DNA from: JBFAPK01 sp040676675
GTDB taxonomy: Bacteria > Actinomycetota > Actinomycetes > Mycobacteriales > Micromonosporaceae
Direction: 5' to 3'
DNA: 62,584 nucleotides
Assembly (NCBI RefSeq): GCF_040676675.1
Contig: NZ_JBFAPK010000050.1
Span: 1 to 62,584, forward strand
Positions 29,637-37,087 of the stretch are shown piece after piece. A program made the translations under genes and the position numbers. The notes beneath the pieces were generated by a model. That model saw only the letters and a program-made list of their open reading frames with translations. It was not told the DNA's origin and made no database searches. Numbering within the stretch: the stretch's first letter is position 1; each line of letters begins with the position of its first letter.

Positions 29637-29701
29637 CCTGGGCAGGCGGGGTGGGTCGGGTCCAGACCTCCGCGAGAAAACCACGAGGAGCACGCCCGCA
29701 C

Positions 29702-30082
29702 ATGGCACGTCTAGTCGGCGTCGATCTCCCCCGCGACAAGCGGATGGAGATCGCGCTCACCTACATTTTCGGGGTCGGCCGGACCCGCGCGATCGAGACG
29801 CTCGCCGCCACCGGCATCTCGCCGGACAAGCGCGCCAAGGACCTCACGGACGAGGAGCTCCTGCAGCTCCGGAACCACATCGAGGCCAACTACAAGGTTG
29901 AGGGTGACCTGCGCCGCGAGGTCGCCGCTGACATCCGCCGCAAGGTCGAGATCGGCTGCTACGAGGGCATCCGGCACCGCCGGGGCCTGCCCGTCCGTGG
30001 CCAGCGGACCCGTACCAACGCGCGGACCCGGAAGGGCCCGAAGCGGACCGTCGCCGGCAAGAAGAAGCCGGGCAAGAAGTAA
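29702..30082 (+). CDS. rpsM: 30S ribosomal protein S13
   Basis: 126 residues. 30S head protein contacting P-site tRNA and L5. It opens MARLVGVDLPRDKR, with the helix-hairpin-helix GVGRTRAIETL and the tail HRRGLPVRGQRTRTNARTRKG. ATG 29702 with GAGGAG upstream. The frame is open earlier but not S13-like. Confidence 0.97.
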   Translation: MARLVGVDLPRDKRMEIALTYIFGVGRTRAIETLAATGISPDKRAKDLTDEELLQLRNHIEANYKVEGDLRREVAADIRRKVEIGCYEGIRHRRGLPVRGQRTRTNARTRKGPKRTVAGKKKPGKK

Positions 30083-30151
30083 GAACTGACCGGAATACCG
30101 GTCCGGGCCCGTCGGGGCCGGCCGGGGTTTTCCATAGGAGCGCACAGACTT

Positions 30152-30559
30152 ATGCCACCGAAGGCTCGCGCCGGAGCCGCCGTAAAGAAGGTCCGGCGCA
30201 AGGAACGCAAGAACGTCGCCCACGGGCAGGCGCACATCAAGAGCACCTTCAACAACACCATCGTCTCCATCACGGATCCGACCGGTGCCGTCATCTCCTG
30301 GGCCTCCGCCGGCCAGGTTGGCTTCAAGGGCTCCCGCAAGTCGACCCCGTTCGCCGCGCAGCTCGCCGCCGAGGCCGCCGCGCGTCGGGCGATGGAACAC
30401 GGCATGCGCAAGGTCGACGTCTTCGTCAAGGGCCCCGGCTCCGGCCGGGAGACCGCCATCCGTTCGCTGCAGGCCGTCGGGCTGGAGGTCGGGCAGATCT
30501 CCGACGTCACCCCGCAGCCGCACAACGGGTGCCGTCCGCCGAAGCGTCGTCGGGTCTGA
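30152..30559 (+). CDS. rpsK: 30S ribosomal protein S11
   Basis: 135 residues. 30S platform protein at the E site. Typical segments: [37 protein letters not shown] and the C-terminal [21 protein letters not shown] 30152 with AGGAG upstream. rpsD follows after 13 nt. Confidence 0.97.
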
Positions 30560-30572
30560 GAGGTAGAGGAAG

Positions 30573-31199
30573 ATGGCTCGTTACACCGGTGCTGACTGCC
30601 GCCGTTGCCGGCGGGAGAAGATGAAGCTGTTCCTCAAGGGCAGCAAGTGCGATGGCCCGAAGTGCCCGTTCGAGTCCCGGCCGTTCCCGCCCGGGCAGCA
30701 CGGTCGGGGTCGCACCAAGGAGACCGAGTACCTGCTCCAGCTGCGGGAGAAGCAGAAGGCCCGCCGCGTCTACGGCGTGCTCGAGAAGCAGTTCCACAGC
30801 TACTACGAGGAGGCCGTGGCCAAGCAGGCGAAGACCGGTGAGGTCCTCCTGCAGATCCTCGAGTCGCGGCTGGACAACGTGGTCTACCGGGCCGGCTACG
30901 CCAAGTCCCGGGACATGGCCCGCCAGCTGGTGAAGCACGGTCACTTCACGGTCAACGGCAAGAAGGTCGACATCCCGTCGTACCGCGTCAAGGAGCACGA
31001 CATCGTCGAGGTCCGGGCCAAGTCCAAGGAGCTGACGCCGTTCATCGTGGCGCAGGCCGAGGCCGGCTCGAAGACCGTACCGGCGTGGCTCGAGGCGATC
31101 CCGAGCCAGATGAAGATCCTGGTGCACTCGCTCCCCGCCCGGCAGGTCATCGACACGCAGGTGCAGGAGCAGCTCATCGTCGAGCTCTACTCGAAGTAA
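30573..31199 (+). CDS. rpsD: 30S ribosomal protein S4 (zinc form)
   Basis: 208 residues. Primary 16S binder and, in several bacteria, a translational repressor of this operon. Cys9, Cys12, Cys26 and Cys31 form the zinc site of the C+ type. The S4 RNA-binding domain (SRLDNVVYRAGYAKSRDMARQ, VNGKKVDIPSY) is intact. ATG 30573. A large foldable gap follows before rpoA. Confidence 0.97.
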   Translation: MARYTGADCRRCRREKMKLFLKGSKCDGPKCPFESRPFPPGQHGRGRTKETEYLLQLREKQKARRVYGVLEKQFHSYYEEAVAKQAKTGEVLLQILESRLDNVVYRAGYAKSRDMARQLVKHGHFTVNGKKVDIPSYRVKEHDIVEVRAKSKELTPFIVAQAEAGSKTVPAWLEAIPSQMKILVHSLPARQVIDTQVQEQLIVELYSK

Positions 31200-31202
31200 T
31201 TT

Positions 31203-31308
31203 TTGGCATCCCGGTAGTGGCCCCTGGCGGCGTTGCGCGCCGCCTTGTGTGCACAGAACGCACACGGCGGCGTCGTGCGCCTTGCCAGGAACCACTACCG
31301 GGCGCCAA
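31203..31308 (+). promoter_or_regulatory. Switch-like hairpin between rpsD and rpoA
   Basis: Outer arms 31203-31207/31304-31308 (5 bp), 31210-31220/31292-31302 (11 bp, perfect) and 31223-31228/31284-31289 (6 bp) enclose two exclusive inner folds. GGCGGCG at 31226-31232 can pair with CGCCGCC at 31238-31244, or that same CGCCGCC can pair with a second GGCGGCG at 31266-31272. The second fold is extended by a 6-bp stem (31247-31252 with 31260-31265). This looks like an attenuator or protein-binding leader. The ligand is unknown; S4 is one guess. Confidence 0.55.
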
Positions 31309-31360
31309 GACAGTTTGGTGGGCATCAAATGGCGGGTGCCCCGAACGAAAAGAGAACGAA

Positions 31361-32383
31361 ATGCTCATCACCCAGCGGCCGACCCTCTCCGAGGAGTCGA
31401 TCAGCGAGACCCGCTCCCGGTTCACCATCGAACCGCTCGAGCCGGGCTTCGGCTACACCCTCGGGAACTCGCTGCGGCGTACGCTGCTGTCGTCGATCCC
31501 GGGCGCGGCCGTGACCTCGATCAAGGTCGACGGCGTCCTGCACGAGTTCACCACGATCCCCGGTGTCAAGGAGGACGTGGTCGAGCTCGTCATGAACGTC
31601 AAGGAGCTCTGCGTCAGCTCCGACCACGACGAGCCGGTCAGCATGTACCTGCGCAAGCAGGGGCCGGGCGACGTCACCGCCGGTGACATCCAGCCGCCGG
31701 CCGGCGTCTCCGTGCACAACCCGGATCTCAAGCTCGCGACCCTGAACAGCAAGGGCCGGCTCGACATGGAGCTGACCGTCGAGCGGGGCCGGGGCTACGT
31801 CACCGCCGCGCAGAACAAGCAGGCCGGTGCCGAGATCGGCCGCATCCCGGTGGACTCGATCTACTCGCCGGTGCTGAAGGTGACCTACCGCGTCGAGGCG
31901 ACCCGTGTCGAGCAGCGTACGGACTTCGACCGGCTGATCATCGACGTCGAGACCAAGCCGTCGATCGGTCCCCGTACGGCGCTGGCGTCGGCCGGTTCCA
32001 CCCTCGTCGAGCTCTTCGGCCTGGCCCGCGAGCTGGACGAGTCGGCGGAGGGCATCGACATCGGCCCGTCGCCGCAGGACGCGCAGCTCGCCGCCGACCT
32101 GGCGCTGCCGATCGAGGAGCTGGACCTCACCGTCCGCTCCTACAACTGCCTCAAGCGCGAGGGCATCAACACGGTTGGTGAACTCATCGGGCGTACCGAG
32201 GCCGACCTCCTCGACATCCGCAATTTCGGTCAGAAGTCGATCGACGAGGTCAAGATGAAGCTCGCCGGGATGGGTCTGGGGCTGAAGGACTCGGCTCCCA
32301 ACTTCGACCCGGCCCAAGTCGTGGACTCCTTCGGCGAGGCTGACTACGACAGCGACGACTACCGCGAGACCGAGCAGCTGTAA
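31361..32383 (+). CDS. rpoA: DNA-directed RNA polymerase subunit alpha
   Basis: 340 residues. The N-terminal domain (assembly of beta and beta') has FTIEPLEPGFGYTLGNSLRR and GAAVTSIKVDGVLHEF. The C-terminal domain that touches UP elements and activators has TVRSYNCLKREGINTVGEL and RNFGQKSIDEVKMKL, followed by an acidic tail. ATG 31361. An upstream open stretch through the hairpin is not alpha-like. Confidence 0.97.
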   Translation: MLITQRPTLSEESISETRSRFTIEPLEPGFGYTLGNSLRRTLLSSIPGAAVTSIKVDGVLHEFTTIPGVKEDVVELVMNVKELCVSSDHDEPVSMYLRKQGPGDVTAGDIQPPAGVSVHNPDLKLATLNSKGRLDMELTVERGRGYVTAAQNKQAGAEIGRIPVDSIYSPVLKVTYRVEATRVEQRTDFDRLIIDVETKPSIGPRTALASAGSTLVELFGLARELDESAEGIDIGPSPQDAQLAADLALPIEELDLTVRSYNCLKREGINTVGELIGRTEADLLDIRNFGQKSIDEVKMKLAGMGLGLKDSAPNFDPAQVVDSFGEADYDSDDYRETEQL

Positions 32384-32419
32384 CCGCGGCTGACCGACCT
32401 TAAACGAGGAGCACCAACC

Positions 32420-32980
32420 ATGCCCACGCCCACCAAGGGCCCCCGTCTTGGCGGCAGCCCGGCGCACGAGCGACTGATGCTGGCCAACCTGGCCACGTCG
32501 TTGTTCCAGCACGGCAAGATCAAGACCACCGAGACGAAGGCCAAGCGGCTGCGCCCCCTCGCGGAGCAGCTCATCACCAAGGCCAAGCGCGGCGATCTGG
32601 CCTCGCGCCGCCGGGTGCTGGCCGTCGTGCGGGACAAGGACGTGGTGTACGCCCTGTTCGACCAGATCGCGCCCCGGTACGCCAACCGCAACGGCGGCTA
32701 CACCCGGATCGTGAAGACCGGTCCGCGCAAGGGTGACGCCGCCCCGATGGCGATCATCGAGCTGGTCGAGGAGCTGACCGTCGCGGCTCCCGCCAAGGCC
32801 ACCCGCAAGGCCGCCTCCCGGCAGGCCGCCCAGCAGGACAAGGTCGAGGCGCTCGCCCCCGAGGAGGAGGCCGCTCCGGCCGCCGCCTCGGACCAGGACG
32901 CCGACGCTCCCGAGTCGGTGACCGGCGACAAGCCGGCCGCCCTCGAGGACACCGACGAGGGCACCGAGAACAAGTCCTGA
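32420..32980 (+). CDS. rplQ: 50S ribosomal protein L17 with acidic tail
   Basis: 186 residues. The core (about 1-118) is typical: MPTPTKGPRLGGSPAHERLML, then KTTETKAKRLRPLAEQLITKAKRG. About 65 further residues are Ala-rich and acidic, probably disordered. ATG 32420 with ACGAGGAG upstream. Last ribosomal gene of the alpha group. Confidence 0.96.
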   Translation: MPTPTKGPRLGGSPAHERLMLANLATSLFQHGKIKTTETKAKRLRPLAEQLITKAKRGDLASRRRVLAVVRDKDVVYALFDQIAPRYANRNGGYTRIVKTGPRKGDAAPMAIIELVEELTVAAPAKATRKAASRQAAQQDKVEALAPEEEAAPAAASDQDADAPESVTGDKPAALEDTDEGTENKS

Positions 32981-32993
32981 GCAAGGTCGATTC

Positions 32994-33030
32994 GGGCCCG
33001 GCATCCCCACACCACAGGGGTGCCGGGCCC
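32994..33030 (+). terminator. Terminator after rplQ
   Basis: A strong hairpin pairs 32994-33003 with 33021-33030 (10 bp, perfect) and 33005-33008 with 33017-33020, with one bulged base and an 8-nt loop. It lies 13 nt after the rplQ stop. truA must start after it. Confidence 0.65.
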
Positions 33031-33052
33031 GGTCCATGTCTGGGGTAGGGGT

Positions 33053-33892
33053 ATGTCAGTACCGGAAGACCAGACCCGGGTACGGCTCGACGTCGCGTAC
33101 GACGGCACCGACTTCTCCGGTTGGGCGCCGCAGCCGGACCGCCGTACCGTCGCGGGTGTGCTTGCCGAGACGCTGGCCCGCATCGCGGGACCGGCGAGCG
33201 TGACCGGCCTGACGGTCGCCGGTCGCACCGACGCCGGCGTGCACGCGACCGGTCAGGTCTGCCACGTCGATTTCCCCACCGCCGTCTGGGCCCGGCTCGG
33301 CCCCACGCTGCTGCGCCGGCTCGCCGGAATGCTCCCGCCCGACGTGCGGGTCCACGCCGCGACCGAGGTTCCGGCCGACTTCGACGCCCGCTTCTCGGCG
33401 ACCTACCGCCGGTACGAGTACCGCGTCACCGACGCCCCGCACGGGGCGGAACCCCTGCGCCGGCACGACACGCTCGCCTGGCCGCGCCCGCTGGAACTCG
33501 CCGCGCTGCGGGACGCGGCGGCGGGCCTGGTGGGCGAGCACGACTTCGCGGCGTACTGCCGGCGCAAGGAGAACGCGACGACGCTGCGGGAGGTCACCGA
33601 CCTGCGGTGGCGGCGGGACCCGGATGGGATCCTCGTCGCGACCGTGCAGGCGGACGCGTTCTGCCAGGCGATGGTGCGCAGCCTGGTCGGGGCGATGCTG
33701 GCGGTGGGGGAAGGGCGGCGCCCGGCCGACTGGCCGGCGAGCCTGCTGAGCCGCCGGGAGCGGTCCAGCGAGGTGACGGTAGCGCCGGCGCACGGACTCA
33801 CCCTCGTCGCCGTCGGCTACCCGGACGACCCGACCGAGTACGCGCACCGCGCGGCGCTGACCCGCCGGCTGCGGGTCCCCGCGGAGCAGTGA
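33053..33892 (+). CDS. truA: tRNA pseudouridine synthase A
   Basis: 279 residues. Makes pseudouridine at positions 38-40 of the tRNA anticodon stem. The catalytic Asp60 is in AGRTDAGVHATGQ. RRYEYRVT and FCQAMVRSLVGAML are typical. The start is ATG 33053 with GGGTAGGGG upstream. The open frame begins at 33020, but that start lies inside the terminator hairpin. Confidence 0.95.
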   Translation: MSVPEDQTRVRLDVAYDGTDFSGWAPQPDRRTVAGVLAETLARIAGPASVTGLTVAGRTDAGVHATGQVCHVDFPTAVWARLGPTLLRRLAGMLPPDVRVHAATEVPADFDARFSATYRRYEYRVTDAPHGAEPLRRHDTLAWPRPLELAALRDAAAGLVGEHDFAAYCRRKENATTLREVTDLRWRRDPDGILVATVQADAFCQAMVRSLVGAMLAVGEGRRPADWPASLLSRRERSSEVTVAPAHGLTLVAVGYPDDPTEYAHRAALTRRLRVPAEQ

Positions 33893-33942
33893 TCGGGCCA
33901 GCCGGGTCACGGCCGGGTCGGCCGGCGCGATCCGCCCGTCCG

Positions 33943-36150
33943 TCAGCGGGGCGCGGTGGCCCGCCGTTCGAGCACCGCGCCGCGCAGGTACTGCTCGATC
34001 ACCTCGAACATGACCCGCTGGGCGTCCGCGTCGGTGCTGGCGATCGGCTGCCCGTCGGCCTGGGCGAGCACGCAGTAGACCAGAAAGTGCCCGCGTACGT
34101 GCCAGCCGACCTGGGTGTTGGCGGTCGCGACGGGCTCGGTTCCCGTACCGGCCGCCATGCCGAGGAAACGTTCCCGCCCGCCGGTCACCATGGGCTTGAT
34201 CTGCTCGCGGGCCTGGCCGGCGCCGGTCGCGTCGTTGAGGTTGAAGATCCCGCTGGTGAGCAGGTACCTGCCGTCGGACGTGCGTAGCGTTCCCCGGACG
34301 ACCTGGTTGCAGCCCAGGCGCTGCAGCAGTCCGCTGATCTGTTGGGTGGCCGCCATCCGGCAGTCGTCCACGGCCTCGGTCTTGAGCAGTTGGTACGCCT
34401 TCCCGCCCGAGGCGATCACCAGCCGCTCCTCGGGGTAGACCTCCTTGATGGTCAGCGGCGCCGGATCGACCGCGCGGCTGCTGATGTCCCGTGCCGCCAC
34501 GCTCGGCTCGGCGGCGACCTCGGCCGCGCGCATGCTCCGCCCCTGCCACTCGTCCGCGAGCAGGAAGTACGAGCCGATCCCGCAGACGGCGAGCAGCGCG
34601 AGCCCGCCGAGCCCGACGATCACGGTCTGCCAGGTGGACGGCTCCCCGGACCGAGCGGCCCGGGCGCGGGTACGGGCGGATCCAGTGTGGGTAGGTTCTC
34701 TACGCGCCGGTTCTGTGTGCGGCGGTTCTCTACGCGGTGGTTCTGTGTGCGGCAGTTCTGTGCGCGCCGGTCGGGCGCGGGCCGCCGGTCGGGCTGGTGT
34801 CTCCGCGGGTGCTGCGGCCGGCGCGGGCCCCGGAGGCATCAGCCGGTCGAACGGCTGGAATCGTGCGCCGGTGGACCCGAGCGCCACCGCCGCGTCCTCG
34901 TGCGGGCGGTCCGGCGGTGGCATCCCGGCTCGCGTGGGGCCGCGCCGAGGCGCGCGGGCGTCGGGGGAGGTGGCGCCCCAGCGTGGGCCCTCGTACGCCA
35001 GGCGGTCGCCGGGTCGGGGGTCGTCGTCGCGGGACGGTCGGTCACCCCGTACGGGGCGGCCCGGGCCGGGTCCCGCCGCCGGTGGCACGCCGTCCCGGGT
35101 GCGGTCGGCGACGGTACCGGGCGGGGGCGCCGAAGCACCGTGCCGGGGGCGGCCCGCAGCCGTATCGGTCCGGGGGGCCGGGATCGTGGCGCCGGGCCTG
35201 GCCAGCCCGGACCGCTCGCCGGTGCTGAATACGGCCGGGTCGGCGGTGGCCGAGTGCCGGGGTGGCGGCGCCGTCCGGGCACCGAAGCCCGAGCCGTCGG
35301 CGGGTCGTCCCGGCGGGGCCGGCCGGGACGCGGCAGGCGGCGCGGATCCGGGGGGTGCGGGCGGTACCGGCCGCACCGTCCCGGGGCCGGCCTCCGGGGC
35401 CGCTCCTCGCCGTTCGGGCGGGGCTGGGCGCGGTGTTCCGGGCGGGGTCGGGCGCGGTACGACCGGCGGGACTGGGCGGGGTGGCGCGGGTGGGGCCGAG
35501 CGCGGTGTCGCCGGTGACGCCGATGACGGTGTCGCGGGCGGGGTCGGGCGGGGCGGCGCCGGGGGCAGCCGGAGGGGGCGGGAAGCCGCGACGGGCGGTT
35601 GCCCGCTCGGGGGCGGCGGAGGGTAGCCGTCGTGCGGGGCCTTCCGGGACAGCCCGCCGCCGCGCTGATCCCGCAAGGCGCCGGGGCCGGGTGGATTCGG
35701 GAAGGCGTCCGGGCCGTGCCGAGAGGTGTTGGCGCCGTGCCGGGCCGCGCCGGCATCCGGCCGCTCCGCGGGAATGCCGGGCTGATGCCGACCCGGGAAG
35801 GCGCCGGAGTCGTACCGGCCCGGGAAGGCGCCGGTTCCGCGCCGTCCGGGCGGCGCTCCGCCCGCCCCGGTGGCCGGTGGACGCGGTGGCGCGGGGTACG
35901 GCGGCGTGGGGTACGGCGGGAGGCCCGGCGGGGCCCCGGCATGCGGGGTTTCCGGCGGCGGTCCGAAGCGCCCACGCGGTCCCGGTGTGGAGTGTCTCTC
36001 GCCGCCGTGGGTCGCGTGATGCTCCGGTTCGTCGGGGCGGGGGCGCCGCTGCGCCGGGATCGATCTCGGAACGTCGCCGTCCGGGTCACCCGGCTCGTGC
36101 TCCGGTGTCGGCGGCCAGCCGCCAACTCCAGGTCCGCGCCCCCTCGGCAT
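33943..36150 (-). CDS. Proline-rich single-pass membrane protein
   Basis: 735 residues, unrecognised. About 500 N-terminal residues are Pro/Ala/Arg/Gly-rich, low in hydrophobics and probably disordered in the cytoplasm. They include a 9-residue-like PxPxPPxxP periodicity and a HTEPPRREPP repeat. One membrane helix (about 507-528, VIVGLGGLALLAVCGIGSYFLL) is followed by about 200 residues outside the cell with two cysteines (DDCRMAATQ and LGCNQVV) that could form a disulphide. The start is ATG 36150, because TACCCT lies 7 nt before it (leaderless). ATG 36171 lies upstream of that box. Convergent with truA. Function unknown. Confidence 0.75.
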   Translation of the reverse strand: MPRGRGPGVGGWPPTPEHEPGDPDGDVPRSIPAQRRPRPDEPEHHATHGGERHSTPGPRGRFGPPPETPHAGAPPGLPPYPTPPYPAPPRPPATGAGGAPPGRRGTGAFPGRYDSGAFPGRHQPGIPAERPDAGAARHGANTSRHGPDAFPNPPGPGALRDQRGGGLSRKAPHDGYPPPPPSGQPPVAASRPLRLPPAPPRPTPPATPSSASPATPRSAPPAPPRPVPPVVPRPTPPGTPRPAPPERRGAAPEAGPGTVRPVPPAPPGSAPPAASRPAPPGRPADGSGFGARTAPPPRHSATADPAVFSTGERSGLARPGATIPAPRTDTAAGRPRHGASAPPPGTVADRTRDGVPPAAGPGPGRPVRGDRPSRDDDPRPGDRLAYEGPRWGATSPDARAPRRGPTRAGMPPPDRPHEDAAVALGSTGARFQPFDRLMPPGPAPAAAPAETPARPAARARPARTELPHTEPPRREPPHTEPARREPTHTGSARTRARAARSGEPSTWQTVIVGLGGLALLAVCGIGSYFLLADEWQGRSMRAAEVAAEPSVAARDISSRAVDPAPLTIKEVYPEERLVIASGGKAYQLLKTEAVDDCRMAATQQISGLLQRLGCNQVVRGTLRTSDGRYLLTSGIFNLNDATGAGQAREQIKPMVTGGRERFLGMAAGTGTEPVATANTQVGWHVRGHFLVYCVLAQADGQPIASTDADAQRVMFEVIEQYLRGAVLERRATAPR
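34694..34770 (-). repeat. 30-bp tandem repeat inside the proline-rich gene
   Basis: Two 30-bp units (34694-34723, 34724-34753) differ at only a few bases, and a partial third follows (34754-34770). They encode ten-residue repeats of the type REPPHTEPAR. The unit length keeps the reading frame. Confidence 0.75.
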
Positions 36151-36157
36151 GTCGCAC

Positions 36158-36163
36158 AGGGTA
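36158..36163 (-). promoter_or_regulatory. -10 box of a leaderless gene
   Basis: On the minus strand TACCCT is followed by 7 nt and then the ATG at 36150. No clear -35. It supports a leaderless transcript for the proline-rich membrane protein. Confidence 0.5.
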
Positions 36164-36305
36164 GCGGACATCGATGGATGTCCGCGCCGGTGGAGGAATG
36201 GCGGTAGATGAAAGAGCAGACAAAACCGGCGGTGGCCGGGGGGTACGGCCGGACCGGGCGGCCCACGGCGTCGCCTCGGCCCGACGGTAGGCGAGAATGC
36301 GGGGC

Positions 36306-36935
36306 GTGACCGGCGAACACTACTTCAGCCCGCAACCCGGTACCGCCTTGAACCCTCGCGAGGTCGAGTTCACCGTCGCCGGACGCGACTACTCCCTCCG
36401 GTCGGCTGCGGGCGTCTTCTCCGCCGACCGGCTCGACCCCGGCACCACCGTACTGCTGCGCAAGGCCGACCTGCCGGGGCCCGGCACCGCCGGTCCGCTT
36501 CTGGACCTCGGCTGCGGCTTCGGCCCGATCACCTGCGTACTGGCCAGCGAGGCACCGCGGGCCACGGTCTGGGCGGTCGACGTGAACGCGCGGGCCCGGG
36601 AGTTGACCGCCGGGAACGCCGCGCGCGCCGGCGTGGCCGACCGGGTACGCGTGGCCGAGCCCGACGAGGTCCCGGCCGACCTCTCGTTCGCGCAGGTCTG
36701 GTCCAACCCGCCGATCCGGGTCGGCAAGACCGAGCTGCACGGCATGCTGCGCCGCTGGCTGCCGCGGCTCGCCCCCGACGGCGTGGCCTGGCTGGTGGTG
36801 GCCCGGCACCTCGGCGGGGATTCGCTGCAGCGCTGGCTCCTCGACGAGGGCTGGCACGTCGAGCGGCACGCGAGCCAGAAGGGGTACCGGGTGCTCCGGG
36901 TGACCCGTCCGGCGCCCGCCGGTGCAGCCGGATAG
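36306..36935 (+). CDS. Class I SAM methyltransferase, RsmC-like small domain
   Basis: 209 residues. The SAM-binding motif I (LLDLGCGFGPITCVLA) is near 60-75, the acidic residue of motif II is in VWAVDVNARA and the catalytic SNPPIR is near 135. That NPP(I/F/Y) motif marks N-methyltransferases acting on G in rRNA (RsmC) and related enzymes. Only a single, C-terminal-type domain is present. The start GTG 36306 gives the family opening TGEHYFS; ATG 36297 is 3 codons upstream. The substrate (16S rRNA guanine) is inferred. Confidence 0.85.
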   Translation: MTGEHYFSPQPGTALNPREVEFTVAGRDYSLRSAAGVFSADRLDPGTTVLLRKADLPGPGTAGPLLDLGCGFGPITCVLASEAPRATVWAVDVNARARELTAGNAARAGVADRVRVAEPDEVPADLSFAQVWSNPPIRVGKTELHGMLRRWLPRLAPDGVAWLVVARHLGGDSLQRWLLDEGWHVERHASQKGYRVLRVTRPAPAGAAG

Positions 36936-36937
36936 CC

Positions 36938-36987
36938 GACCGGGCCCCGGCGGGGCCGGATTGTTGACCGGGCCCGGCGGGGCCGGG
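36938..36987 (+). repeat. Duplicated hairpin after the methyltransferase
   Basis: Two near-identical 22-nt copies (36938-36959, 36966-36987) each contain a GGCCCC/GGGGCC or GGCCC/GGGCC hairpin. TTGTT lies between them. They start 3 nt after the stop codon, so a repeated terminator is likely. Confidence 0.5.
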
Positions 36988-37087
36988 TGGCTGACCGCTC
37001 GGATGGTCGACCGGCCGGAGGGCTCACCCGTTCGGCGCCGCCGAAAGTGAGGTGCCCTTCCTCGGCCTGGTCGGGCAGGATGCCGGC

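Noticed and set aside
33020..33052. Earlier truA start at 33020
   Set aside because: It lies inside the rplQ terminator hairpin and adds residues absent from the family; ATG 33053 fits Asp60 numbering.
34342..36207. Plus-strand Gly/Arg-rich frames over the proline-rich gene
   Set aside because: They are complementary shadows of proline codons (CCN opposite GGN/NGG).
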